Shown here: in pieces, positions 9,393-19,924 of the stretch
Position numbering within the stretch: position 1 is the stretch's first letter
Layout: each line of letters opens with the position of its first letter
Source: Reticulitermes speratus
Lineage: Eukaryota > Arthropoda > Insecta > Blattodea > Rhinotermitidae
NCBI GenBank assembly: GCA_021186555.1
Contig: JAJKFL010000031.1
Coordinates: 20,986,487 to 21,050,486, forward strand
DNA: 64,000 bases
Direction: 5' to 3'
Program-made: the position numbers and the translations under genes
The notes under the pieces: model-generated
What the model saw: the letters and a program-made list of their open reading frames with translations, nothing else
The model's database searches: none
What the model was told of the DNA's origin: nothing

Positions 9393-11776
9393 GCAGAGTT
9401 TGTTAACATGGCAAGACATGTTTCTGTGCACTGGTAACACACTAGATATTGTGCACAGAGTTGTTAACTTAGCAAGACATGTTTCTGTGCACTGGTAACA
9501 CACTAGATATTGTGCACAGAGTTGTTAACATAGCAAGACATGTTTCTGTGCACTGGTAACACACTAGATATAGTACACAGAGTTGTTAACATGGCAAGAC
9601 ATGTTTCTGTGCACTGGTAACACACTAGATATAGTACACAGAGTTGTTAACATGGCAAGACATGTTTCTGTGCACTGGTAACACACTAGATATTGTGCAC
9701 AGAGTTGTTAACTTAGCAAGACATGTTTCTGTGCACTGGTAACACACTAGATATTGTGCACAGAGTTGTTAACATAGCAAGACATGTTTCTGTGCACTGG
9801 TAACACACTAGATATAGTACACAGAGTTGTTAACATGGCAAGACAGTTTCTGTGCACTGGTAACACACTAGATATAGTACACAGAGTTGTTAACATGGCA
9901 AGACATGTTTCTGTGCACTGGTAACACACTAGATATAGTACACAGAGTTGTTAACATGGCAAGACATGTTTCTGTGCACTGGTAACACACTAGATATTGT
10001 GCACAGAGTTGTTAACATAGCAAGACATGTTTCTGTGCACTGGTAACACACTAGATATAGTACACAGAGTTGTTAACATGGCAAGACATGTTTCTGTGCA
10101 CTGGTAACACACTAGATATAGTACACAGAGTTGTTAACATGGAAAGACATGTTTCTGTGCACTGGTAACACACTAGATATAGTACACAGAGTTGTTAACA
10201 TGGCAAGACATGTTTCTGTGCACTGGTAACACACTAGATATAGTACACAGAGTTGTTAACATGGAAAGACATGTTTCTGTGCACTGGTAACACACTAGAT
10301 ATAGTACACAGAGTTGTTAACATGGCAAGACATGTTTCTGTGCACTGGTAACACACTAGATATAGTACACAGAGTTGTTAACATGGCAAGACATGTTTCT
10401 GTGCACTGGTAACACACTAGATATTGTGCACAGAGTTGTTAACATTTGCAAGACATGTTTCTGTGCACTGGTAACACACTAGATATAGTACACAGAGTTG
10501 TTAACATAGCAAGACATGTTTCTGTGCACTGGTAACACACTAGATATAGTACACAGAGTTGTTAACATGGCAAGACATGTTTCTGTGCACTGGTAACACA
10601 CTAGATATAGTACACAGAGTTGTTAACATGGCAAGACATGTTTCTGTGCACTGGTAACACACTAGATATAGTACACAGAGTTGTTAACATGGCAAGACAT
10701 GTTTCTGTGCACTGGTAACACACTAGATATAGTCACAGAGTTGTTAACATAGCAAGACATGTTTCTGTGCACTGGTAACACACTAGATATAGTACACAGA
10801 GTTGTTAACATGGCAAGACATGTTTCTGTGCACTGGTAACACACTAGATATAGTACACAGAGTTGTTAACATGGAAAGACATGTTTCTGTGCACTGGTAA
10901 CACACTAGATATAGTACACAGAGTTGTTAACATGGCAAGACATGTTTCTGTGCACTGGTAACACACTAGATATAGTACACAGAGTTGTTAACATGGCAAG
11001 ACATGTTTCTGTGCACTGGTAACACACTAGATATAGTACACAGAGTTGTTAACATGGAAAGACATGTTTCTGTGCACTGGTAACACACTAGATATAGTAC
11101 ACAGAGTTGTTAACATGGAAGACATGTTTCTGTGCACTGGTAACACACTAGATATAGTACACAGAGTTGTTAACATGGCAAGACATGTTTCTGTGCACTG
11201 GTAACACACTAGATATAGTACACAGAGTTGTTAACATGGAAAGACATGTTTCTGTGCACTGGTAACACACTAGATATAGTACACAGAGTTGTTAACATGG
11301 CAAGACATGTTTCTGTGCACTGGTAACACACTAGATATAGTACACAGAGTTGTTAACATGGCAAGACATGTTTCTGTGCACTGGTAACACACTAGATATT
11401 GTGCACAGAGTTGTTAACATAGCAAGACATGTTTCTGTGCACTGGTAACACACTAGATATAGTACACAGAGTTGTTAACATGGCAAGACATGTTTCTGTG
11501 CACTGGTAACACACTAGATATAGTACACAGAGTTGTTAACATGGAAAGACATGTTTCTGTGCACTGGTAACACACTAGATATAGTACACAGAGTTGTTAA
11601 CATGGCAAGACATGTTTCTGTGCACTGGTAACACACTAGATATAGTACACAGAGTTGTTAACATGGAAAGACATGTTTCTGTGCACTGGTAACACACTAG
11701 ATATAGTACACAGAGTTGTTAACATGGTAAGACATGTTTCTGTGCACTGGTAACACACTAGATATAGTACACAGAA
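9393..11776. repeat. 61-bp minisatellite, about 39 units
   Basis: The unit contains AAGACATGTTTCTGTGCACT followed by GGTAACACACTAGATATAGTACACAGAGTTGTTAACATGGC. The period is 61 bp throughout, with only a few single-base length changes. Variants are mixed along the array: ATATAGTACACAG versus ATATTGTGCACAG, and ACATGGCAAG, ACATAGCAAG, ACATGGAAAG. The last type is common only in the right half. Because 61 is not a multiple of 3, the short minus-strand open frames seen here are by-products of the repeat. Confidence 0.95.
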
Positions 11777-11814
11777 ACTGTTCAATCCTTCATAACATGC
11801 ACTGTGTTGTATTA

Positions 11815-12262
11815 TTTAGAATGAGTAATTGTTGTTGTTGTTGTCTTCGTCTTCTTCTTCGTCTTCTTCTTCTTCGTCTCTTCTCCTCCTCCTCCTCCTC
11901 CTCCTCACAGGCCAGATTTCCCTGGAACTTCTCCTCTTGAACCGACGGTGATCCCCACCGTTCAGGCTTCAAAGTTCAGACTGCAGTACTTCCCGTATTA
12001 TTTATGATGTTCCAAGTATAGCTGTCTTTTTTAGTGAATCTGTTGAATGTTTTCCTGGTATGGCTTTCATATTTTTCTCTAAAAATTTTGTTACTATTCC
12101 GGTGGCTCCAATTACTACCGGTATAATTATACATTTCATGTTCCACATTCCTTTTATTTCAATACATAAAGTGTTGTATTTTAGTTTCTGTTTTGCTTCT
12201 TTTTGCGTGACATTCCTGTCCGCTGGCATTGCCACATCTGTCACTATGCATAATTATTGTTA
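11815..12262 (-). mobile_element. LINE (non-LTR retrotransposon) 3' end with purine-rich tail
   Basis: The minus strand encodes VAMPADRNVTQKEAKQKLKY, then a stretch including MWNMKC, then IIPVVIGATGIVTKFLE and KKTAILGTS. This is the well-known C-terminal block seen after the reverse transcriptase in many invertebrate LINE polyproteins (DVA-PADRRV..IPVVIGALG..ILGTA). A stop follows ILGTS, then the remnants IIREVLQSE and KPERWGSPSVQEEKFQG. The tail at about 11830-11908 is a GAG/GAA/CAA simple repeat. Only the last about 110 residues survive. The clade cannot be fixed by eye. Confidence 0.75.
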
Positions 12263-12266
12263 GAGA

Positions 12267-12470
12267 CTAGGCTGCGGGCTAGGCGGTCCATGGTTCAAAT
12301 CTCGATGAGGGGCGAGAAGTGTTTCTTTTCTTCCAAACGTCCAGACCGGTCCTGGGTCCCACCCAGCCACCTAGTCAGTCGGTAACGGAGGTAACGCGAC
12401 CGCGGCGCGAATTTAGACTCCTCAATCTGGTACTGAGGTTAAGAATGAGTGGAGCTGTACCACTGTTTTC
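12267..12470 (+). mobile_element. SINE family B, diverged copy
   Basis: CGGTCCATGGTTCAAATCTC (B-box region), then CGTCCAGACCGGTCCTGGGT, CCCACCCAGCC and GGTTAAGAATGAGTGGAGCT follow in the same order as in the reference copy at 52560. The A-box end is not clear and no target duplication was found. Confidence 0.65.
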
Positions 12471-13340
12471 CCTATGTGCCGTCTTTGCGTGTTGCATTTA
12501 TTTCGACTGCTGATCGTATTGAATCTCCCAACTACCTACATTGGCCACAGAATATAGGTATCAGGGCCCTTAGATTTTCCCACATTTTCCCTATATTGAT
12601 TAGCCAAAACCTTATTGACATTGAACAGTATCAGCAGTTGATATAGTGAAGCTAAACTGTTTTATCGACTCTAACGATGTCTCTGTTGCGGTCCACAGTT
12701 TATTTTTTGGAAATTTGCTCTTTCTTTTAATGGAGGCGAGTGGAAATGTCACCCAGAGTTTTGCAATAACATTTAACTGCAGAGGCATGTAATTAAACTC
12801 TAGAGTGCAATGGTTGTAGACAATGAGGTCCTGTTTTTTTATAATAACCCTTGTGGGTGTGTTTTAGAAAAGTTGGAAAGGTTTCTAACAGTCAACATTA
12901 TACTCATGAAACGAAGTCATAAAAATGGAGTCGTTTGCAGATGAATTTAGCGTATGAGAGTGAGACCAAATGTCAGTTGGTAACTAGCAGCGTATAAAAC
13001 GTGTAAAAAACATTAATATCCTTTTTCTTGTGATTTGTAGACCGTAACAAATCTATTTACATAATGCACTAAAAGAAGGTTTATGTTATGTTTCTCTCGT
13101 TCCACCTTCGTAACTGTTAATATGTGTTTCATTACGGACGTATACCTGCTTACGAAATAATAAGTGCTTTACGACAATAAACGCATAAATATAAAATGAA
13201 GTGGAAGTTAAATCTTTTTCCTTTCACTGAAGGAAGTTTTAGACGTTTCGAAGCACACTCGTCGGCGAAGTGTGAGACACAGAGCAGGTTATTTAAGCGT
13301 AGGAAATTTCGAAATATGTGCCTAAGCAGTAACCTTTGAT
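12471..13340. other. No gene recognised
   Basis: AT-rich unique sequence without domains, RNA genes or repeat ends that I can identify. Confidence 0.5.
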
Positions 13341-13474
13341 GACTTCAGTCTTCTGGGATACGACGCCGTGTAGATCTGTAGATAGGTACCGGCGTTTCGG
13401 AGGAGCTTGCTGCCTCTGCCATCAGGGTAGTCAAAAAGTTAATCCGGTCCACACGTAGTATCCCAGACGACTAG
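13341..13474. mobile_element. Inverted-arm element, CTTCTGGGAT family
   Basis: The left arm AGTCTTCTGGGATACGACGC and the right arm GTAGTATCCCAGACGACTAG are inverted. Between them GGCGTTTCGGAGGAGCTTGC, TGCC and ATCAGGGTAG is the family's central motif on the minus strand. No clear target duplication. Confidence 0.6.
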
Positions 13475-13664
13475 TTTCTTTATAAACTGAGCTGTAAGGC
13501 TCTGAATTTGTTTTGACATAAGAGTGGACTGAATTCCTAACTGCTTACATGTGCTACACATGACGCATTCTTTAGATATGACAGGCAGTTGCCACAGTAG
13601 ATTTCAAAATGTGTTCTGTCGAAGTGTTAGTACAGTGAACAGAAGGTAAAGGTAAAGGTGAAGT

Positions 13665-13750
13665 TGTGTGTTCCTCTGCACGCCATGAAGTCGTGTGTGT
13701 GAGTGTAGGTGTAACGGCACTCGTTCATAACCTCGACACTAAATGGAGAA
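13665..13750 (-). mobile_element. SINE family B 3' fragment
   Basis: GCACGCCATGAAGTCGTGTG.. followed by CTCGTTCATAACCTCGACAC is the reverse complement of the family's 3' region. The 5' part is absent. Confidence 0.55.
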
Positions 13751-13957
13751 GTTTTATTCGTCGCATTTCACAAATAGCTTCGTTAGCACGAGGAAAGAAT
13801 CGATCACAGAATACGTGACGCTTCACGTGCACTTGTCCCCTTCGTCCTTGGCGTAGTGTTCGGATAACTACACCCTCAGAAAAACTTTTCAGTATTCACT
13901 CGTAAGGTACATTTGCATTTTTGAAATGTCGCTACCAGTTGAAATACCCAAAACTGA

Positions 13958-14320
13958 CTGACTAACTAAACTAACCAACTAACAGTATGGAGCAACTGCT
14001 TGGAGGAAGCTGATAGTTTCTCAGCTGATCAAAACATTTCCCACATTTTTGCAAACAAGGTTCCAGTCCACGTCATCCCTTCCCATCTTCTAAAGATCCA
14101 TTTTAATATTATTCTCCTACCTACCCCCTTGAACTTCTTGGTGTCTCTTCAAGTTTCTCCACCAAAGCCATGTGCTCACTTCTCTTCCACCCGTGCATGC
14201 TACACTTCTCATCCATCTTATCCCCCATGGTTTCATCATCTTGATAATATTTGGTGACGTGTACAAATCATGAAACTGCTGCTGATGTAGTTTCCTCCAA
14301 ACATGTCTCATAAATTAGTA
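13958..14320 (-). mobile_element. LINE C-terminus, diverged, with TTAG-type tail
   Basis: The minus strand encodes VWRKLHQQQFHDLYTSPNII and then a degraded IRWMRSVACTGG and EEAT-like region, parallel to [33 protein letters not shown] at 20421-20820. Downstream on the minus strand lies a GTTAGTTAG-type tail (13958-13982), as in that copy. Several frame breaks. Confidence 0.65.
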
Positions 14321-15374
14321 AAGGAATGTAAGTAGGTTATAATAAGTTTGTCGACAAAATACAGTGACCTGGAATGTGAATCAACTCAGGAGCGGTTTTC
14401 GTAAGGTCTTGTGTTCAGACAAAGAACGACTGCAGAGAGACACGCTGGGATAAACATGTACTGTAACACACGACTGTGTTCGCCGAGCTGTCATCATATC
14501 TTCACATCGTTGAAGACTGAAAATGCCCGTCTTACGATTTTTGACTTTCTTCACACAGTGTTTTATAACCCCAGTGTGCGAGACTTGTGCAATAATAAAA
14601 GAGATAAGATGAGCTGCAGACGGGATCGGGCGATCGGGCTGAAGTCGAGTAAACGGCTTTGAAGTTGGGAACGTTTTGCTTCAGTCATCTTCCTCACTCA
14701 GAATACAATCCAGAAAAGAAAATTGCTTTAGTAATGTAAAAATTGCCGGTTATGGTAGAAGTTTTATGCGTTTGGGGACTTGGAACAGTTAGTGGGACGA
14801 GAGTATTATTGCATCCAGAAGCACAGGAACTCGCAGTACTGCTGGCAGTAAAATACTTTTTTCGTCTCCGTTTCTCTCATCCTCTTTTTTATGCTTATCG
14901 TTATTACTTCAGGGTTGTCCAAACACGTAGAAGTGGATGATTCCGGCCTTCCTGGGATGTTTCAGTTATGTGGCGGGGCTGGGAAATGCCGACGTTTCGA
15001 AGGACCATTGTCCCTTTGAAATATTGAGATTTGTTAGCTTCGCTGTTCAGCCTGACATCTTAGAACACCCGAATTCGCAGCTTCGGCGCTGTGCAAACCC
15101 GAAATATCTTACTTAGAACTAGTTTGCAGTCATTTGTATGGGCTTACCGTTAAATATATGCGTGTCGATGTTAGTAGAGTTGAGGTCTTGTATCGTGGAC
15201 TTGGATACGTGAGTACTGACGTTTCGGAGGAACCAGCTTTTTCATGTTCAGGATGTGGGTGTACGTCTTCCCCTCAACATGGAGCTGTAGCGCCACGCCC
15301 AACAAGACAATCTGAGTGGTTAGAGGTCAAAATACCGGACTAAATTTCCAGTAAGGCTGTAATTTTCTGCTAAC
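14321..15374. other. No gene; two scraps of the CTTCTGGGAT family
   Basis: At 14945-15020 (CTTCCTGGGATGTTT.. GCCGACGTTTCGAAGGACC) and 15200-15265 (CTGACGTTTCGGAGGAACC.. TTCAGGATG) single motifs of the inverted-arm family are visible without paired ends. Otherwise unassigned. Confidence 0.45.
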
Positions 15375-15660
15375 CATCACTACTGGGATAGGGTGGTCGG
15401 TATAATGTCGGTTTCTGGCTGGACGACCGAAAAATCATACGATTCTCGGCAGGGGTAAGAGATTTTCTCTTATCCAAAGAGTCTCCAGCGACTTTGGGGC
15501 TCATCTAACCCCTTATGGGTTACCGGGGGTTCCTTATGGGTTAAGGCAGCGATGGCGTGATTTTGACCCCTGGCCTGTCTTTAGTGTCGAGGTTAAGAAT
15601 GCGTGGAGCCACGCCTCCACCCCCTCTTCCTTCGTGGCGTGCACAAGGAAGTTTTCACCG
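15375..15660 (+). mobile_element. SINE family B, diverged copy
   Basis: GGGTGGTCGGTATAATG (A-box area), GGCAGGGGTAAGAGATTTTC, GTTACCGGGGG, GAGGTTAAGAATGCGTGGAG and TTCCTTCGTGGCGTGCAC follow the family order. The B box is weak. Confidence 0.6.
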
Positions 15661-16290
15661 CCACGGCTTCTACTTAACTCTCTGGAACCGAATCGGGTTG
15701 AAGGGACCAGAGCATGAAGCTGATAGCTAAGCCCTCTCTAATGCCGAGCTAGGAATTGGTGGAACTGTATGTTAGTTCGTTCGTAAGCCCCTGTGGCTTA
15801 AGCACAGGAGCGGGATTCTCTCTGTGTTCACTGTTACAGGTGTTGAAAATTTTAGTAATGTCGCAACACACAGGCCTGCCGATGTGTTGCTTCTGCACTG
15901 CGTGTCGCATAAACGTCTGTGTGACTTCTCCAAGCGGATGTGTGCTGTACTATGGAAGGTGTACGTGCCCATTTGTAGTGTCGTTATTTCATGCAAGAAT
16001 ATCATTGTTTATGTCTTCACGTCTTTAAAGCTCAGCTTTTATAGCCGTAAATTATTTCAAATGAGTGGAAACATAAAGTTGTATGAACTGGGGGACGTCT
16101 CATATTGATATATCTTTATGACGTGTAGATGTTTGTTCGTAATTGGTGATCTCAACGTAACAATTTAGTGTTCTAACCAGTTATTTGTGAGAGCCCTTCC
16201 TTGGGATGCTCACAGTTTACATCCTGTCATTGCCTAGATACAGAATGCATGTCTGCATGTTTCCTGCACACAGCAATGTCCAGATGCTTA
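15661..16290. other. No gene recognised
   Basis: Overlapping short frames on both strands, none with a domain. The right end (16277-16290) is the left target duplication of the next element. Confidence 0.5.
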
Positions 16291-16619
16291 ATTTTCAGTT
16301 CTTTAAACCAACGAATGCACTTTTTTATTTTCGTATTTCTGTTCAATTCACCCTACATATGTTTCGGCCGTGACTCGGCCATCATCAGGGGTACATTGAT
16401 AAGTTCACTTCACTGTTCACTGATCCATTTGGCATTATCACAGAACTGTTACGCTGTTTAAGGCAATTTTTACATTGACAATCACCGGTATGTAAAAACA
16501 CAACCACAGTTTCTTTAAGTAGGGTGAATTGAACAGAAATACGAAAATAAAAAAGTGCATTCGTTGGTTTAAAAAACTGAAAATCAATGTCAAGATGCAC
16601 GGTGAACACAACGTGAAAT
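16291..16619 (+). mobile_element. Palindromic Penelope-type element 2
   Basis: Inverted arms 16291-16356 and 16519-16584 (AAACCAACGAATGCAC../..GTGCATTCGTTGGTTT) are about 66 bp each with few differences. A 35-nt extension (16585-16619) follows the right arm. It contains AAGATGCACGGTG and ends GTGAAAT, as in the element at 654. The 14-mer TGTCCAGATGCTTA occurs at 16277-16290 and 16620-16633 exactly, taken as the target duplication. A hammerhead-like motif lies just inside the left arm. No coding sequence. Exact duplication and similar arms suggest it is fairly young. Confidence 0.8.
16361..16388 (-). ncRNA. Hammerhead-ribozyme-like motif, element 2
   Basis: On minus: stem I ACCC, core CUGAUGA, an extra U, stem II GGCC-loop-GGCC, GAAA, palindromic stem III ACAUAUGU, presumed cleavage after GUA, then GGGU closing stem I. 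All invariant core bases are present. A single copy with a two-base-pair-per-side stem III would be expected to work best as a dimer. Confidence 0.6.
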
Positions 16620-16861
16620 TGTCCAGATGCTTATTCAAAATACAGTGGTCCCTCGGTAATCTGGACCCCCCCCCCCCCCCCCCTCCTGCGATCCGGACAA
16701 TTTTGGGTCAGCTACAGCCCAGCATTTCTTATTGAATGTATTATTACAATACATTTTCATTATTGTTGTTTTTGTGTATTTTTATTTTTGTGTTGTATTT
16801 GTGTTCTTGCGCTGGCTTTATAATTGACACTTGAGCTGTTCGTCATGCATGTCAAACACGA

Positions 16862-16890
16862 ATTATTATTATTATTATTATTATTATTAT
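16862..16890. repeat. ATT microsatellite
   Basis: Nearly perfect ATT units directly upstream of the SINE target duplication. Confidence 0.9.
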
Positions 16891-16900
16891 ACTTTTGGGT

Positions 16901-17173
16901 GCCGATCCCAGTGGCCGTGCGGTCTAAGGCGTGGGTCTTCGGCCGCTCGCTTACTAGGATTGTGGGTTCGAATCCCACCGGAAGCATGGATGTCTGTCTC
17001 TTGAGAATATTGTGTGTTGTCAGGTAGAGGTCTCTGCGACGGGCTGGTCGCTCGTCCAGAGGAGTCCTACCGACTGTGGTGTGTCTCAAATGTGTGTGAT
17101 CATGAAACCTCGACGAAACGAGGAGGCCCAGGCCCATATAGGGCTGTCGAGCCATAGGAAAAAAAAAAAAAAA
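16901..17173 (+). mobile_element. SINE family A, full-length copy
   Basis: tRNA-like head: GTGGCCGTGCGGTCTAAGGC holds the A box and GTGGGTTCGAATCCCACC the B box. The body follows (GTCTGTCTCTTGAGAATATT, GTTGTCAGGTAGAGGTCTCT, CCAGAGGAGTCCTACCG), and the tail is poly(A) (17160-17173). A 10-bp exact target duplication ACTTTTGGGT flanks it (16891-16900, 17174-17183). SINEs are transcribed by RNA polymerase III and moved by a partner LINE. Inserted in the pogo-like element. Confidence 0.9.
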
Positions 17174-17326
17174 ACTTTTGGGTACAATATTACAGTATTT
17201 TCGCTTTAAGAAATTTTACTTTAGCAGTGAGTATTTTTTTGTGTGTACCACAGGGTTTCCCATCGATTCCCGGGTACTCCGGACCACGTCTCCCCGTATA
17301 TAATCCATGTGACCGAGGGAATACTG

Positions 17327-18320
17327 TGCTGTCTTTACGTCTGCCTTAACTAATACTAAAGCCTAGCGTTTGGACGTGTTTGTTGGTCACTGTGTCAAGC
17401 ACGTGTTCAGATTCAGTATAATGTGACACGTGACGTTCAGGATTTGAAATATGGAGGAACTGGACTCGAACCCCTGCCAGGCTACCTGTCGGACGGTAAT
17501 CGTGGTTATTCTCATTCTGTCAAGGCTGTTGAAATAACAGTATATTGCCTTAAATAGGCCACGACTGTCTTGCGTACTTATCTTATGACGATTCATGATT
17601 TTATTATCTTACTAGATGCTTTATTATGTGTGCCTCTGGAAAGGCGCTGTAATATGACGTCAGAACCAATCGGTCAGTCGGAGAACCGACTAGATTTCTG
17701 TCAGTTTCCTTCTTTTCCAATGACTGGATGCCGAGGGAGACTCATTTGTTTCACAGCTCCTTGACCTTGCATTTTGTGTCATCAATGATAATATTGCAAG
17801 TTAACAGTGTGTAGAGCAGTAAGAACGCCTCAACTGCATACCTGTGTTTCTGCAACCTGAACAGAATTCTCTACGAATGCGAAAAGAAAAGGATGGGATT
17901 TTACAAGGACGCATATGATTTATATAGCTTAGCGCAGCGTTTCTCAACATGGTCACACGTATAGATACATTTCAGCATATCATGGCGCACGGAACTTTGT
18001 GTTCTTGTAAAGTGGTGTATTCGGGTAGTCGAAAGTTATGAAGTATTTAGATTATGCTAATACAGAAGGCGCAAGGTTTGCGCGGCCGTTCATAGCTAAT
18101 ATGAATCCCATTTGTGTGAGCTGGCACAGTGCATAGGCCTGTATAATATTGTTGTAGCGAAACAGCCACATCATGTCTTTTAAGAACAGTCGTTGGTAAA
18201 TACATGTTACACACAGGGTATGAGCAGGCTCAGTAATACAGTTATAAAAATATATTTCTCTCTTATCAACAGTACAGTCACAACCAACACACACGTCTTC
18301 AACACGTAATCAGGCTACCG
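17327..18320. other. No gene recognised
   Basis: Unique sequence. GGACTCGAACCCCTGCCAGG at 17462-17481 resembles an antisense B box but no SINE body could be followed. CAGCGTTTCTCAAC at 17935 resembles a hAT terminus without a partner. Confidence 0.45.
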
Positions 18321-18347
18321 GTTTCAGCTTCAAGGAGCCATCATCAG
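18321..18347 (-). ncRNA. Hammerhead-ribozyme-like motif
   Basis: On minus: stem I UAGGC, core CUGAUGA, extra U, stem II GGCU-CCUUGA-AGCU, GAAA, palindromic stem III ACCGGU, cleavage site GUA, then GCCUG closing stem I over five pairs. All invariant core bases are intact. It is probably a remnant of a palindromic element like 16291-16619; matching pieces GCAGTTATA and ACACACGTC/GATGTGTGTGTG lie on either side at 18235-18300 and 18550-18580. Confidence 0.6.
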
Positions 18348-19067
18348 GCCTATGACAGACACTATGGAAAACAAACTCCATGCATTTTAAGAGGAAAACT
18401 CCCCCTTTTTTTTACAATTATATATATATATATAATGTGTGTGGGTATATAAAAAATGTGCTGCTTAAGAGAAGTATACTTTCAAATGTAGATATAAAAG
18501 ATATAAAATATAAAAGCATATAAGTATAAAAATGGAGTCAGACCGTAAGACGTGGATGTGTGTGTGGCAGTGCAGTTATAAGCTGAAACGACGGTGTGTG
18601 CTACTGAGTCTTCTAGAGGATCGGTCTATTAAACTGTTTATTGCTTTCAATTGCTTCAGAAATCCAAGCAGATGAGAATTCTGTGATGTCAGAGAATTTA
18701 ATTTGAACAGAGGAATGTTGGAATGAAAAGTAGTTCCTCGAACACAACAGAGCTTACAGCAGCAATAATACGAAACGCGTATCATTTCGTCTGTATAATT
18801 CGGAATAACTTTCCAGTATTTGTGGCAGTATCCACCGTTTCGCCCTCAGCCATACGAGTGGTTGGTCTCTCGGACATGAAGACAGACACTGTTATATGTG
18901 TCCCTTCAATACAGTGGCATTCAAGTTTCAGAGTAAGGACGCGTTCTGCAGATATGAAGGGTAGCTACGGATGTGTTGCGTACAGCCGAGAAGAGGTGAT
19001 CTTCCAGGTTGGAGGTTGAATGTGGGGTTGAAATTCACTTCGAAAATCTAGTGTGTTAAGACTAGGG
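18348..19067. other. No gene; TA repeat at 18420-18436
   Basis: AT-rich with a short TA run and repeated ATATAAAA motifs. Open frames lack domains. Confidence 0.45.
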
Positions 19068-19336
19068 CTAGGGGTGAACAAATCCCGGGCGCCTGGGCTA
19101 CGAAATTTTGTACTGTGGAACCCAATTTTCCAGCATAGTAATTACATTCCCCCCCCCCCCCCCCCCAATATTCAAAAGTGTGTATCAGTTCACATGCACC
19201 GAGCAGCAGCTCCAGACATTCACAGGCAGTTTCAGAATTGTTGGTCCTCAGTACGGAACTTGCTTCATGTCACCCTTCTGGCGTCTGTAACTTGGTGGCG
19301 TCTGGTTTTTTTTTTTGGAGAATTTGTGGATTCCTG
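19068..19336 (+). mobile_element. hAT MITE, 160-bp family, copy 2
   Basis: CTAGGGGTGAACAAATCCCG at the left, ATTTGTGGATTCCTG at the right. The interior matches the family (GGCGCCTGGGCTACGAAATT, GTCCTCAGTACGGAACTTGC). It carries an insertion with an 18-C run (19149-19166). Flanks GACTAGGG and GGCTAGGA agree at 6 of 8 positions. Confidence 0.75.
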
Positions 19337-19924
19337 GGCTAGGAATTGCCACACATTGACTTTGTCATTATCTAAGCAACGGAAAAGATGATGAGATTTT
19401 TAACGTGGGACGTCAGGATTTCTTGCAGAGCAGATTTGCTGAAACTGACGGCAAGAGGATAGTCAGAGTATACGATGAAGGCACCAGGTGATCAGGTGGG
19501 ACAAGGGTGGAACAGAGTTAGCAGACGATTTTGAGTTTCTCTGTGGAAAGTAAAACGATTATGTAATCTTCACTGAAGAACGGACTGTTTTGTGTACGTA
19601 AATGAGAGGAATGGTCATGTAGGAGGAGTTTAAATTGTGCAGATAAAACTAATTGTAAGGATAGAGCGAATTTAAGGTGAAGTGTAAGTGGGGGAAATAG
19701 GATGAGAAATGCTAATGATGAGAATTTGGAAATAATGTGTGTAAATACACATGAAATAGTGTAAATATTTAGTAAGAAATGTGGGAATTGTAAAAATGAT
19801 TGTTCATATGAATGATGACCGAACTTCGCAACGCAACACTTGGTCGGTAATGCGGATATGGACCTGTTAAGTTCACATCGGCGTAGATGGGAAGATAATA
19901 TTTAGGTCTGCCCATATTTTGGAC
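19337..19924. other. No gene recognised
   Basis: Purine-rich sequence with many short runs of GGA and AATG; no domain or repeat end seen apart from the left SINE target duplication at 19916-19924. Confidence 0.45.

Larger units (their letters stand above)
16643..17326. mobile_element. Pogo/Tigger-like non-autonomous element, split by a SINE
   Basis: It starts CAGTGGTCCCTCGGTAATC after TA (16641-16642) and ends ..GACCGAGGGAATACTG. CAGT.GTCCCTCGGTNATC is the style of terminus used by pogo/Tigger elements, which insert at TA. Close to each end GATCCGGACAAT and the reverse of ACTCCGGACCACG also correspond. The interior holds an ATT repeat and a SINE (16901-17173). No transposase. An 18-base run of C (16666-16683) sits inside the left terminus. 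Confidence 0.65.

Noticed and set aside
9747-11209. Repeated 60-codon minus frames with CYQCTETCLAMLTTL-like peptide
   Set aside because: By-products of the 61-bp minisatellite; stops recur at a fixed interval.
9393-11776. CRISPR-like array of regular repeats
   Set aside because: Units are contiguous with no variable spacers; it is a eukaryotic minisatellite.
16916-16986. Possible tRNA gene (A and B boxes well spaced)
   Set aside because: The sequence continues into a SINE body and A tail with target duplication, so it is the SINE head.
17935-18000. hAT terminus CAGCGTTTCTCAAC
   Set aside because: No matching right end or 8-bp duplication was found.
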